Assembly (NCBI GenBank): GCA_964551735.1
Contig: CAZKEF010000026.1
Span: 19,855 to 83,854, forward strand
Direction: 5' to 3'
Length of the DNA stretch: 64,000 nucleotides
Source of the DNA: DAOUAT01 sp964551735
Lineage (GTDB): Bacteria; Chloroflexota; Anaerolineae; CG2-30-64-16
Part shown: piece by piece, positions 1 through 10,062 of the stretch
Numbering within the stretch: the first letter of the stretch is position 1
Layout of the letters: each line of letters starts with the position of its first letter
Position numbers and translations under genes: made by a program
The notes under the pieces: model-generated
The model's database searches: none
What the model saw: only the letters and a program-made list of their open reading frames with translations
What the model was told of the DNA's origin: nothing

Positions 1-1
1 T

Positions 2-2374
2 GACGGCGTGCTCTTCTCGCCGTGGACGCAGACCCGCACGGTGGATCAGGAGATACCCCCAGAAATCTTGGTAACCAGCCACGGGCCGGCAACGTTCAGC
101 CCTGGTCAAACGCTCAAATACGCGGTGAGCTACTTGAGCCTGATGCCTGGCGTAGTGCAAGACGTGGTGTTGGTGGTGCAGTTGCCCGCGGCCGCCGAGT
201 ATGTTTCCAGCACGGGGGGCGTCTATTGGCCGGATCGGCATCAGGTCTTTTGGGTGCTGGGCGACATTCCGCCGGATGGCAAGGGCGCCCTGCTGGTGGA
301 GGTGCGCTACCTGTGGGGCCTGCCGTTAGAGTACACCGATGGCATCATCGCCCTGCTGGGCGGCGTGGAGTTCAATCCCACGCAACTGGATCGGGCAGCC
401 TACCTGACCTTCGTGCCGCTGCAGATCGCAGGCACAACGCCGGTCAGCGATGTTCAGCTCAAGGCGATGATGGCCGCGGACGCTGAGCTCAAAGGCCTCT
501 TCGACGCTGCCCTGGCTGAAGGCTTTGTCTATGACAACCAGGGCGGCCTGACCATTGCGCCCGTCACCGGCGAAGCCACGCTTCAGATCATTCTGGTCAA
601 ACCGGATCGCTCGGCTATGCGCTATGTCCGGCGCACGGGCGATGAGGCGCATGCGCTCACCTATGCCCGCGACGGCTTCACCATGCAAGATAGCACCGGC
701 GGGGTGAGTATCCCGGTGGACACCAAAGAGCCGGCCTTTTTCGGTGACTGGGCGGAGGGGACGGTTACGGTTACCCGTGTAGCGTCCGGCTGCACCGAAG
801 GCCGCTGCTTCTGGAATTGCGCTCTGCTCAAGGCTGTCGAGTGCGGGGTGGGCCTGGACAAGGTGCTGAGCGTGCTGAACACATCGAGCTGTGTCCATCC
901 CAACAGCCCGGAGTGCCGTAAGGCCCTGCAGGATCTTGCCCTGGATGCGGCCGGCGCGCCGTGTATCGTTGGGGCGGTGGAATGCAAGAGCGACTGCAAA
1001 GAAGACATCAACAGCCACTGCTGCAGCGGCGACCAGGTGCTGGTGGCACCGGTGCGCAGCGGCATTGTCGCCGGCTTGGGCGAATACTTGGGCCGTGAGG
1101 CGTGCTCCTATCGCAACTGCAACGCCACCACCGGCACCTGGGATCTCTCCACCCTGAGCCGCACCATCTTGTGTCCCACCGGGCAGCGCTGTGTCGCCGC
1201 GCGGATCCCCCGCGACCAGTCCATCTGTCGCGCGTGCGGCGCGGCCGCGGCTAACCTCGCCGCGGCCGATCTGTGCGCCGGTACTGTCGGCGCCACGTGT
1301 GAGTTCTCGGTCGTGCGCCGGGCCCGGGATCCTAATGATAAGATCGGCTTGACCGGCGATCTGCTGCCCGGCCAGGTGGTGACGTACACCATTACCTACG
1401 AGAACCAGGGCGGTGGCACGGCCTACGGGGTGTATGTTTTGGATGAGTTGAGTGATGTTTTCGACGCCAGCACTCTGGCGATCCAGAACGGTGGCCGCTA
1501 TATCGCGGAGATCCGCTCCCTGCTCTGGGATATCGGTGTGCTAACCGCCAAGGGGCAGACCGGATCCAAGGGGCAGGTCACCTTCAGCGTGCGCCTGCGG
1601 GCCGGGCTGGCCGGCGGCACGCCGGTGGTCAACGAGGCAGTGGTCCACTTCCCCAGCGTGCCGGAAGTGACGCCTACCGGCGCAGTGGTCAACCTGGTGC
1701 AGCCTGTCGTGGCCACGCCCCAAGAACGAACCACCAACTACATGACCCCCCTCAACGTAACCCTGAGCGGTTACGAAGTCAGCGGCCTGCCGTTGACCTA
1801 CGAAGTTGTGGAACCCCCGCGCGGCGGCGCTCTCAGCGGCGCGCCGCCCAACCTGACCTACACCCCGGCAGAGGACTTCGCCGGGCCGGATAGCTTCAGT
1901 TTCCGGGTCAGCAACGGCACATCGTACAGCCGGCCAGCCCAGGTGCGCATTGAGGTCGCCCCGGTTGGCGACATGAAGCGGCCGACCGTGCTGTGGAGCA
2001 TCCCGGCTCCTAACGCGGCCGACGTCGCAGCGTCGGCGACGCCTGTCTTCACCGATACGGTCGGCCCACTGTATGCGCCGGCCGTCCTGATAGGCCTCTC
2101 AGAGGCGCTGGATCCGGTCACGGTCACCTCGTCCACGGTCACGCTGGCCCCCAGCGGGGGTGCGGCGGTGTCGGCGAATGTCGGGTTCGACGCTGGGACC
2201 AACCAGGTCGTGCTGCGGCCACGGGTAGCCCTGGCCGAGGGGAAGTACACCGTCACGGTGACAACGGGCGTCAAGGATCTGGCCGGCAACACGCTGGCTG
2301 CGGCACACACCTGGAGCTTCACCATTGGCGCGGGCGAGCGGCGCATTTACCTGCCGCTGCTGCTGCGGGCATGA
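2..2374 (+). CDS. Secreted multidomain adhesin-like protein with YLPL C-terminal tail (5' partial)
   Basis: The frame is open to the left edge, so the true start is probably outside the window; a GTG at 8 is the first internal candidate. The protein has a cysteine-rich middle (about residues 255-420, with more than a dozen Cys). It is followed by a DUF11-type beta domain (PGQVVTYTITYENQG), a cadherin/Big_9-like Ig domain (LTYTPAEDFAGPDSFSFRVSN), and a C-terminal SbsA-like Ig domain ending LAGNTLAAAHTWSF. It ends in RRIYLPLLLRA, a tail shared with the next two genes. Such domains build extracellular stalks or surface proteins; no enzymatic motif is visible. The next gene follows after about 90 bp on the same strand. 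The partner or substrate is unknown. Confidence 0.75.
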   Translation, partial: DGVLFSPWTQTRTVDQEIPPEILVTSHGPATFSPGQTLKYAVSYLSLMPGVVQDVVLVVQLPAAAEYVSSTGGVYWPDRHQVFWVLGDIPPDGKGALLVEVRYLWGLPLEYTDGIIALLGGVEFNPTQLDRAAYLTFVPLQIAGTTPVSDVQLKAMMAADAELKGLFDAALAEGFVYDNQGGLTIAPVTGEATLQIILVKPDRSAMRYVRRTGDEAHALTYARDGFTMQDSTGGVSIPVDTKEPAFFGDWAEGTVTVTRVASGCTEGRCFWNCALLKAVECGVGLDKVLSVLNTSSCVHPNSPECRKALQDLALDAAGAPCIVGAVECKSDCKEDINSHCCSGDQVLVAPVRSGIVAGLGEYLGREACSYRNCNATTGTWDLSTLSRTILCPTGQRCVAARIPRDQSICRACGAAAANLAAADLCAGTVGATCEFSVVRRARDPNDKIGLTGDLLPGQVVTYTITYENQGGGTAYGVYVLDELSDVFDASTLAIQNGGRYIAEIRSLLWDIGVLTAKGQTGSKGQVTFSVRLRAGLAGGTPVVNEAVVHFPSVPEVTPTGAVVNLVQPVVATPQERTTNYMTPLNVTLSGYEVSGLPLTYEVVEPPRGGALSGAPPNLTYTPAEDFAGPDSFSFRVSNGTSYSRPAQVRIEVAPVGDMKRPTVLWSIPAPNAADVAASATPVFTDTVGPLYAPAVLIGLSEALDPVTVTSSTVTLAPSGGAAVSANVGFDAGTNQVVLRPRVALAEGKYTVTVTTGVKDLAGNTLAAAHTWSFTIGAGERRIYLPLLLRA

Positions 2375-2463
2375 CGAGTGGTGCCGGTGATGAACGCACC
2401 GCCGCCGACGGCGTGCATGCGCAAGTCCGGCGGACTGGAATACAGGCATCTATGGAGGATATA

Positions 2464-4017
2464 ATGCCCAAGGTCGCCAGGTTCGTCTATCTGTTCGTGG
2501 GCGTGGTTCTTGCGCTGGGGGGAACGCTTTTCGCCCAACCGATGGCCCAAGCCGACTCCGGTGAGCGTTATGCCGCGCCATCGGCGGTGGGCAACGGTAA
2601 CTATTTCGATGCAACCCCCACCACTACCTTCGACATTCTGTGGCTGGAAGGGGGCAATTGCACCATGCCTCCCTCCAACGCAGTAACCGCCCTCAACTAC
2701 GCGGCCGGCCTCTGGGGAACGTGGATCGCTTCCGCCGTGCCCATCTCCGTGACCGTCTGCTGGACAGCCAATCCGAGCGGCGGGGACGCGCTGGGCACGG
2801 GCATGCCATCCAAATACGTCTACAACTTCTCCAGCGCGCCCTTGGTTAATACGTACTATCCGATCGCTTTAGCGAACGCGCTCAGCGGCAGCGATCTGTA
2901 CAGTGGGGCGGATATTACACTGCAGTTTGATTCGGACGTCCCGTGGTCTTATGCAACAGCGACAATCGGCGAGAGCGCCCCCACGGAGAGCTATGACTTT
3001 ATCGCTGTCGCACTGCACGAACTGGCCCACGGCCTGGGCTTCGTCGGCAATATGGTGGAAGAGTACAACGTCGGCTTTTGCGGCAATAGCATGAGCAGCC
3101 TCTATTGTCCCACCCCCTACGACTGGTTCGCCGTGGATAGCGCCGGCATCCCATTGCTCAACTACCTCACCCCTGACCCCCGCCAACTGGCCGCCCGCTT
3201 GAAGAGCGACGCCAAGTCGGGCGGGCCTAACACCGTTGCGGCCAACGGGGGAGCAGCTGCCAGGCTTCACACGCCGGACGCCTGGCAGCTAGGCAGCAGC
3301 CTCTCCCACCTCGACTATACCACCTACCAGCCCACCGCAAACCGCCTGATGACGCCCAGTTACAGCGGCGTCACCCGCCATCCCGGCCCGGTGACGCTGG
3401 CGATCCTGCAAGATATGGGCTGGCGGCGCACCGATGGCGTGCCCAATGTTGTCACGACCGGCCCGCTGATCGTTGGCGCAGGACAGGCCGCCGCATTGAC
3501 CGGCAACCTGGTGTGGTCGGGTTACACCGGACAGCCGATCACTTACACTTGGAAGGCTACGGAGCACACGATCGTGACTCACCCTGGTAAGGCCGATGCG
3601 GACAACGCCACGTTTACCTGGATCTCACCGGGCGAAAAGCAGATCACGCTCACTGCTACGGATGGCGTCACGACGGCCCATGCCACACGGAATCTGCTCG
3701 TGTACAACGTCACCGCCGGTGGTCCAACGCAAGGCGACCTGAACAAATCTTACACATTCACAGCAGCCATCTCTCCCAGTATCGCGAGTTTTCCCATCAC
3801 CTACACGTGGGAGGCAACGGATAAGACGCCCGTTGTCCATGCCAATATCTACCAAACCACCGACAGCACCGCTTTCACCTGGACTTCACCGGGCACGAAA
3901 ACCATCACCATCACCGCGGCCATCGCCGGCGCTGTGACACGCGACGTTCACGAGGTTATGATTGAAGGGGTGGTGCTGGACAAACACGTCTTCCTGCCCT
4001 TGGTGCTGCGCCCGTGA
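2464..4017 (+). CDS. Secreted zinc metalloprotease with PKD-like repeats and YLPL tail
   Basis: 517 aa from the ATG at 2464, chosen because GGAGG lies 6-10 bases upstream and a clean signal peptide follows (MPKVARFVYLFVGVVLALGG...AQA). The frame opens upstream at 2371, but that extension is not signal-like. HELAHGLGF (His185, Glu186, His189) is the zincin HExxH zinc site, so the N-terminal half is a metallopeptidase domain. Two Ig/PKD-like modules follow (each with a YTW...FTW.SPG pattern, about residues 340-500). The protein ends KHVFLPLVLRP, the same tail type as its neighbours. It probably acts outside the cell; the substrate is unknown. It lies between two other large secreted proteins, which suggests a shared export or anchoring route. 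Confidence 0.8.
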   Translation: MPKVARFVYLFVGVVLALGGTLFAQPMAQADSGERYAAPSAVGNGNYFDATPTTTFDILWLEGGNCTMPPSNAVTALNYAAGLWGTWIASAVPISVTVCWTANPSGGDALGTGMPSKYVYNFSSAPLVNTYYPIALANALSGSDLYSGADITLQFDSDVPWSYATATIGESAPTESYDFIAVALHELAHGLGFVGNMVEEYNVGFCGNSMSSLYCPTPYDWFAVDSAGIPLLNYLTPDPRQLAARLKSDAKSGGPNTVAANGGAAARLHTPDAWQLGSSLSHLDYTTYQPTANRLMTPSYSGVTRHPGPVTLAILQDMGWRRTDGVPNVVTTGPLIVGAGQAAALTGNLVWSGYTGQPITYTWKATEHTIVTHPGKADADNATFTWISPGEKQITLTATDGVTTAHATRNLLVYNVTAGGPTQGDLNKSYTFTAAISPSIASFPITYTWEATDKTPVVHANIYQTTDSTAFTWTSPGTKTITITAAIAGAVTRDVHEVMIEGVVLDKHVFLPLVLRP

Positions 4018-4081
4018 CAACCTGGCGTTTGCCAGCAGCCACCACTGCTGCTTCGACAACCATGATACCAGGAGTTGGAGA

Positions 4082-7000
4082 ATGAACAGCCCAAAACCCT
4101 CGATGTGGCGTATTGCCAGCATTGCCCTGATCGCCTTCGGCGCATTGGTGTTGTTGTTCGGAGCGATGGTGCATTTTGTGGTCGCTCAAACTCCCTCACC
4201 GGCTGCCGCCGCTACTGAGATGGTCGCTATCGCCGCCACCGGCGACCCGGTTTCCGTCAGCAAGGACGAAGATGGTTATGCCGTTTGGACTTATGAGTAT
4301 CCTGGCAGTTGGTGCGTGCCATACTCAAGAATTCGTTGGCCCTTCAATTTGGGCGGCCAGGATCCCAGCGACCTGAGCGAAACGACGTTGATCTTGACTT
4401 TTGCCGAACAGCCCTATAGCCTGGATGTGGATGGCAACCCACGTTATACTGACCCCACCTGGGCCGTGGCGCTCAACGGCAAGCCTGGCGCATGGGACGG
4501 CAGCGCTTTCACCGGCGAGTGGAAAATTGTTGGCGCCATTGGGACAACGCCGACGTGGCCCAACGCTGTCCCCGTCGAGCAGGAAATCCCCATTGACTAC
4601 AAACGGCTGATTGATGGCGAGAACAACCTCTGGTTTCAGCAGCAGGACTTCTGCAACTGCTCGGGTCTGCCGGACTGCGCCTGTACGTGCTACAACCTGA
4701 CCAAACTGCAACTCCGCGCGCGGGCAAGCCTGAGCGTTAAAGAAGTGTCGCCTGAACCTGACGCGCGCAACGTCCCCGTAGAACTGAGCTCGACATCGGC
4801 CACATCTCCCGAGATCCGTGTGCGCTTCACCACTGTCGTTTCCGAAACCACAGTGAACGAGAACACATTCCAGGTGTACTATCTTGACGACAAACAAGAA
4901 CCGGTCCATGTGGTTGGGGAACCCCGCCGTCTTTCAGAGACCGAATACGGCTTCTTCCCAGATGCGCCGCTCAAGGATGGCATTCGTTACCAGGTCAGTG
5001 TCTGGGGCGAGACGGATGCGTTGAAGGCGAATCACGCTGACTGGGTCCAGGACATGGGCGGTGGCGCGCTGGAGATTGGCAAACACTGGTCCTTCTGGAC
5101 GCTCCCGCAACTTGAGGTGCGGCTTGAACCGGTGCAGGTCCTTGAGGACGAGACCCTCGTCGTCGGTAAACCGACCGTGCTGCGCGTGTTCCTGGCCAGC
5201 GCCAGTTTCCACCCCGATGTGTGGTACAAGGACCTGTGGGAATACGTGGATGTGGAAGACCTTCAGGTCAGTTGGGGATCGCCCTCGGGGTCGTATCCTG
5301 GCGGCCCCATATCGTGGCGCGCCGATGCAGCGGATTGGCACTTCGAATACACGAAAGAAACAGCGCGTCGCTACCGCCTCAACGACAAGGCCGCGCGGCT
5401 CGCCTCGGAGGACAGCGTCAACTACTACGGCTTCACGCCTGAAGAGGTTGGGACCTGGCTGATCCGTGCGTCGGTCACGGTGCTGGACAGCCACGGCAAG
5501 CCGCAGCGTTTCGCCGGTGTGGAGACCCCCAACGTCGTCCAGACGCGTTGGTTGACCGCGCACTCGCGCGCGCTGGCGGTCGGGGCGGATTACGGCAAGA
5601 AGGGCACGGTCAATTTGCGTGATACCGCCCTGGGGTATCGCAGCGGTGTGCAGGCGCTTTACCCGGTTCCCAATGTGTGGTTGGCGCAACCGGCCAGCGC
5701 CATCCCTTATTACGCGCCCGTTGCATCGTCGGTGTGGAGCGCCGCGCCGGCCGGTGATTTCCAACTGTTGAAGGCTTTGATGGAACTGAGCGCGCTGTGC
5801 GCCACGACCTCCGGCTGTGATTTTATGCTCGGCTATGCGCCGGCTGCCTGGCTGGTTGACATTGGCCTGACCGAACCCGATCGCGCATGGTACAGCATGT
5901 TGGTGCAGAATGCGTACGACAGTAACAACCGTTATATCACAGCTCACGAAGCCGGACACCTGTACGGCTTTGAACATGACACGCGCCAGGGCGGGCAGGG
6001 CTACGATGTGCGTCTCAGAGCAGACCGTCGCCTCAGCACGGCTATGATGGAGCCGCGCGATCAAAAAACGCTCAAAACAATCAACAGCTTTATGAACGTT
6101 GATCCGGTGGAATCACCGCCACCGGAGCGGTTGTGGATCGAATGGCTCAATTATCGCGCGCTACTTACCCGCTTTACCACCGCCTCACAAGCGCTTCAGC
6201 AGGCTGCCCTGGCCGATCGGTTGCTGCTGGCGACCGGTGTCATCACGCCCGCCACCGGCGCGGTGGAACTCGATCCCTGGTATCAACTGGAGCCCGGCGC
6301 ATGGGAAGCGCCGCCTGCAGGCCCCTACACGCTCATCTTTCTCAACAGCGCCGGGCAAGAGATCCTTGGCTACACACGCACATTCAGCCCCGCTACGACC
6401 CTGCAATATGCCAGCCAAGACGCGCGAGACATTCCGCCGGACGTCCCCGCACCCTTTGTGCTCAAAGTGCCCTATCCGGCGGCGGCGGCGCGCATCCAGA
6501 TTCGCCGCAACAGCGACAACGCGCTCCTGGCCGAACGGATGGTGAACGCCACTTCGCCCACCGTGACCATTACCCCTCCGGCCAGCACCACCTGGACGGG
6601 CGCGCAGCCTATCGCCTGGCAGAGTGACCCCGGCCAGACGCGCCACTACCTGGTCCAGATCTCCACCGACAACGGCGCAACGTGGGAAGCGCAGGCCGTT
6701 CACCTCCCGACCCCGGCTTTTACCCTGGAAACGGCCAGTATGCTCAACACAACACAGGCGCTGGTCCGCGTGCTTGCCACTGACGGTCTTAATACCGCCA
6801 GCGCCACCGCCGGGCCATTCACTATCACTAACCCCGTGGGCGTGGATTACGTCTCTCCGGCCCTCGATGCGGTGAACGTCAACGTGGATCAACCGCTGTA
6901 CGCCGGTTTCCGCGTCGCGATGGACCCGGCGACCATCAACAGCGCCACCTTCACCCTCTCGGGCGGGCCTTACGGCACGGTGCGCGGCCTCATCCGCTAC

Positions 7001-9973
7001 GATGCGGAGCGCCGCGAGGCCATCTTTGTCCCGCAGACCCGGCTGGCCTACAACACCACATACACCGCACAGGTCAACGCCGCCATTCGCACCTCTGACG
7101 GGAACCCGTTGGCAGCAGGCATGACGTGGAGCTTCACCACCGAACCGGATGCCAGCCCGCCGCGCGCGCGTCTGCTCTCGCCAGCGCATGGCACCGTCAA
7201 CATTCCGCGCAATGCGGTGGTCGCTGTGGCATGGGACCGCGCGCTCAACGCCAGCACGCTGACGACGGCGACGTTTCAAATGACGGCGATGCGCGGCCCG
7301 GCCGTCAGCGGCGCCGTGGCCTATGATGCTGCCGCGCAGACGGCGACCTTCACCCCGAACACACCCCTTGCGCCGTACACCACCTACGTCGTCACCCTGA
7401 CTGCCGGCATCTCAGACACGCTGGGCAATGCCACTTTCGATCCCATCGTCTGGGCTTTCACCACCGGTGACGCGCTGCCGGCGCTGGCCCTCACCGGCAG
7501 TTACGCCGACCTGGGACAGGATGCCAACGGCGATGGCTTGTACGAGCAACTCGTCATCCGCGTGGGTGTGCAGGTCTCGGCGGCCGGCGATTATGTGCTG
7601 AGCGGCTCTCTGGTGGACATGGCCGGCGGCGAGATCGCCTGGGCCTACGTCAGCCGCTCCCTGACGGCCGGGACGCGCTTCCTCGACCTGGTCTTTGACG
7701 GCGCCGCCATCGGCGGGCACAGCGTGGATGGCCCCTATATGCTCACCGACCTGGCGCTGACGAGCGGCATGGCGTCCGCGTCACAGCGTGACGCCTACCG
7801 CACGTTCGCCTATCCTGTGAGCCGCTTCCCTGCCCCGCTGCGCTTTGGCGGCCTTCCTGATGTGGTGATCAAACCGGGGACGATGTTCCTCAACGCCTTC
7901 AACGTGCGCGATTACGCGCAGCACGTCACCCGGCCGAGCGACCAACTGAGCTATGTCGTGATGCTTAACACCAATCCGAGAATGGATGTAGCGTTGCAGC
8001 CCACCGGCGAGACGCACCTTACGCCGGAAGCATACTGGCAGGGTAATACCATGGTGACCATCCGCGCCAGCGATGGCGTTCACACGGTGCAAGACACCTT
8101 TGAAGCGCTCGTCGGTTGGCCAGACACGATCTACCTGCCGCTGGTTCTGCGCAGCGGCAGTGGAACTGTGGATCCTGCTCGCCGTGATGCCTGGATCACC
8201 CAGTTTACCGACGATTTCGAGTCTGACACCATCGGCTGGCACCGCACCGGTTGGACGTGGAAGGAAGGCGCCCTGCCGCCAGGCGTAGAATTCGGTTGGT
8301 ACCTGTGGGACATCAGCGCTTGTCGCGTCTACGCCGGACAGCAGAGCGCCTGGGCTTATGGCGGCGGCGACGATGGCGACCTGCTGCCCTGTGGTGCGTC
8401 TTATCCCGACGCCTACTCGATGGGCACCATGCTGAACCAGACGGAGCCCATCAACCTCAGATACGTCGCCAAAGGCCAATACAGCGCCAAGGTGTGGACC
8501 AATCTACCGCCGGACGACAAGGCCTGTCTCAAAGTTGCCGTGCTGGAGTCGGGAAACTGCGACACCGGTATACACAGTCCCTATTATGGCGCCTGTCGCA
8601 CCGGTGTCACGAACGACTGGCAAGACCTGACGATGGACCTGGCGAATGTGCCCACGCTGGGCAGCGTGTTGGGGAAACAGGTCTGTGTAGCTATCACCTT
8701 TGAGGCGGACGATGGCGATTCGCGGCCCGAAGGCGCTTACGTGGACGATGTGGGCATGCGTATCTGCCCGCAGGAGCTGACCGACTTGTGCGCCGGGTCG
8801 GTGGGAACGGTTCCGGCGATGAAACCGCTGGTTGCGGGGAACATCGGCGGCTATCCGGAGGCGGTCGGCGAGACGGCATTGGCGGTCGAGGCAAGCGGCC
8901 GCGTCCACGCGTTGTGGACGGGGAAACTCAACCCCGCTTTCAATACCTATGTGTTTTACAGCAGTTCGGCCGATGGCGTGAACTGGACGCCATACCAGAT
9001 CCTCAGCTATTGGGGCGGGCGCGAGCCGCGCGTCATCGTGGATAACGTCCACGGGCGCGTCCACCTGGCTTATGCCAACGACGACGGCATCATCCATCGC
9101 ACTGTCGCCAGCGGCGTCGTCTCCGCGCCGACGGTCGTCGCGCCGACGCGGATCTATTACCTGCCGGGCCTCAACCTGCCCTCTGGCGGCGTGGCACGGC
9201 CCAGTCTTGCCGTTGCCGAGCAGACGGGCTACGCCTATCTGACGTGGGATGAGGCGTATTACGTCAGGGTGGGAGATGGCCGCTACTCGATACGCCGCCG
9301 CACCTGGCACGCCTACTGGAACGGCGCAACATGGAGCGCGCCGCTACAAAAGATCAACGATGAGGACACGTTCTACTCATCCATCGTCACCGCGCCGGAC
9401 GGGCGGGCGATGCTGGCGTGGTTCCAACGCTGGGATCAATCGTCCGGCGGTGGATATGGGCCGGGCGACCCCATCGTGGCGCGATCGGCCTACGGGACGA
9501 ACCCGGGCAGTTTCCCCCTGCGCCAGGCGACCCACGATCTGTACCCTGTGCCGGAGCGCGATGAGACCATCGTCTTGGCCTACGCTCCCGGCGCAGATGC
9601 CTTTGTGTTAGCTTCCAGCCACTCCATGTGGCCGGGACACTCGCGCACGTACAGGTACATCTGGAAAAACGGGGCCTGGTCCGAACCGGTCAGCGTGGCC
9701 GAGAACTATTCCGGCCTTAGTTCGCCGTCCTACATCGGCGCAGCGGCCAACTCCACCTTGATCAATTACGTGTACAGCGACGCTTGGATGCTCAAGATGC
9801 GCACGGAGGCCGATGGCGTCCTCGGCCCGGCGCAGCACCTCGCCGATTATCTGAGTGCGCGCAGTTACGCCGGCACGCCGCTGGCCTACTTCACCGACGC
9901 GGACGGCAGGCTCCACATGGTGATCAGTGGGGAAAGAAACGGCGTGGTGGGGTTCTATTACGTGAAGCCATAG
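4082..9973 (+). CDS. Giant secreted metzincin-type metalloprotease with Ig repeats; C-terminus probably frameshifted
   Basis: 1963 aa from the ATG at 4082, preceded by GGAGTTGGAG and followed by a signal peptide (GALVLLFGAMVHFVVAQ). The frame opens upstream at 3962, but that overlaps the previous gene and looks non-coding. HEAGHLYGFEH (His622, Glu623, His626, His632) is a full HExxHxxGxxH metzincin zinc motif. Around it lie Ig-like domains, including two clear SbsA-type copies near residues 920-1140 that end in MTWSFTT or IVWAFTT. An internal YLPLVLR occurs at residues 1351-1357. It is followed by a lectin/MAM-like region (FESDTIGWH) and a C-terminal sialidase/BNR-like propeller region. The frame stops at 9973 without the usual tail, but a YLPLVRR tail sits just downstream in another frame. 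Extracellular protease; substrate unknown. Confidence 0.78.
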   Translation: MNSPKPSMWRIASIALIAFGALVLLFGAMVHFVVAQTPSPAAAATEMVAIAATGDPVSVSKDEDGYAVWTYEYPGSWCVPYSRIRWPFNLGGQDPSDLSETTLILTFAEQPYSLDVDGNPRYTDPTWAVALNGKPGAWDGSAFTGEWKIVGAIGTTPTWPNAVPVEQEIPIDYKRLIDGENNLWFQQQDFCNCSGLPDCACTCYNLTKLQLRARASLSVKEVSPEPDARNVPVELSSTSATSPEIRVRFTTVVSETTVNENTFQVYYLDDKQEPVHVVGEPRRLSETEYGFFPDAPLKDGIRYQVSVWGETDALKANHADWVQDMGGGALEIGKHWSFWTLPQLEVRLEPVQVLEDETLVVGKPTVLRVFLASASFHPDVWYKDLWEYVDVEDLQVSWGSPSGSYPGGPISWRADAADWHFEYTKETARRYRLNDKAARLASEDSVNYYGFTPEEVGTWLIRASVTVLDSHGKPQRFAGVETPNVVQTRWLTAHSRALAVGADYGKKGTVNLRDTALGYRSGVQALYPVPNVWLAQPASAIPYYAPVASSVWSAAPAGDFQLLKALMELSALCATTSGCDFMLGYAPAAWLVDIGLTEPDRAWYSMLVQNAYDSNNRYITAHEAGHLYGFEHDTRQGGQGYDVRLRADRRLSTAMMEPRDQKTLKTINSFMNVDPVESPPPERLWIEWLNYRALLTRFTTASQALQQAALADRLLLATGVITPATGAVELDPWYQLEPGAWEAPPAGPYTLIFLNSAGQEILGYTRTFSPATTLQYASQDARDIPPDVPAPFVLKVPYPAAAARIQIRRNSDNALLAERMVNATSPTVTITPPASTTWTGAQPIAWQSDPGQTRHYLVQISTDNGATWEAQAVHLPTPAFTLETASMLNTTQALVRVLATDGLNTASATAGPFTITNPVGVDYVSPALDAVNVNVDQPLYAGFRVAMDPATINSATFTLSGGPYGTVRGLIRYDAERREAIFVPQTRLAYNTTYTAQVNAAIRTSDGNPLAAGMTWSFTTEPDASPPRARLLSPAHGTVNIPRNAVVAVAWDRALNASTLTTATFQMTAMRGPAVSGAVAYDAAAQTATFTPNTPLAPYTTYVVTLTAGISDTLGNATFDPIVWAFTTGDALPALALTGSYADLGQDANGDGLYEQLVIRVGVQVSAAGDYVLSGSLVDMAGGEIAWAYVSRSLTAGTRFLDLVFDGAAIGGHSVDGPYMLTDLALTSGMASASQRDAYRTFAYPVSRFPAPLRFGGLPDVVIKPGTMFLNAFNVRDYAQHVTRPSDQLSYVVMLNTNPRMDVALQPTGETHLTPEAYWQGNTMVTIRASDGVHTVQDTFEALVGWPDTIYLPLVLRSGSGTVDPARRDAWITQFTDDFESDTIGWHRTGWTWKEGALPPGVEFGWYLWDISACRVYAGQQSAWAYGGGDDGDLLPCGASYPDAYSMGTMLNQTEPINLRYVAKGQYSAKVWTNLPPDDKACLKVAVLESGNCDTGIHSPYYGACRTGVTNDWQDLTMDLANVPTLGSVLGKQVCVAITFEADDGDSRPEGAYVDDVGMRICPQELTDLCAGSVGTVPAMKPLVAGNIGGYPEAVGETALAVEASGRVHALWTGKLNPAFNTYVFYSSSADGVNWTPYQILSYWGGREPRVIVDNVHGRVHLAYANDDGIIHRTVASGVVSAPTVVAPTRIYYLPGLNLPSGGVARPSLAVAEQTGYAYLTWDEAYYVRVGDGRYSIRRRTWHAYWNGATWSAPLQKINDEDTFYSSIVTAPDGRAMLAWFQRWDQSSGGGYGPGDPIVARSAYGTNPGSFPLRQATHDLYPVPERDETIVLAYAPGADAFVLASSHSMWPGHSRTYRYIWKNGAWSEPVSVAENYSGLSSPSYIGAAANSTLINYVYSDAWMLKMRTEADGVLGPAQHLADYLSARSYAGTPLAYFTDADGRLHMVISGERNGVVGFYYVKP

Positions 9974-10047
9974 TTGTGGAGCACTCTTCGCGCTTCGGTA
10001 TTTTCGGCGAGACCTTGCGGGTCTACTTGCCGCTGGTGCGGCGTTAG
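9974..10047 (+). other. Out-of-frame YLPL tail of the preceding gene
   Basis: Frame 1 from about 9964 to the TAG at 10045-10047 reads EAIVVEHSSRFGIFGETLRV then YLPLVRR. This is the C-terminal tail type of the two upstream proteins. The long upstream gene is in frame 2 and stops at 9973, so one extra base (or two lost) near 9960-9972 would explain the separation. The next gene starts 15 bp after this tail, normal spacing if the tail belongs to the upstream gene. Confidence 0.6.
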
Positions 10048-10062
10048 GATGCCTGTTGGCGC

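Noticed and set aside
3962..4081. Upstream extension of the giant protease
   Set aside because: Overlaps the previous gene; the ATG at 4082 has a ribosome site and is followed by a signal peptide.
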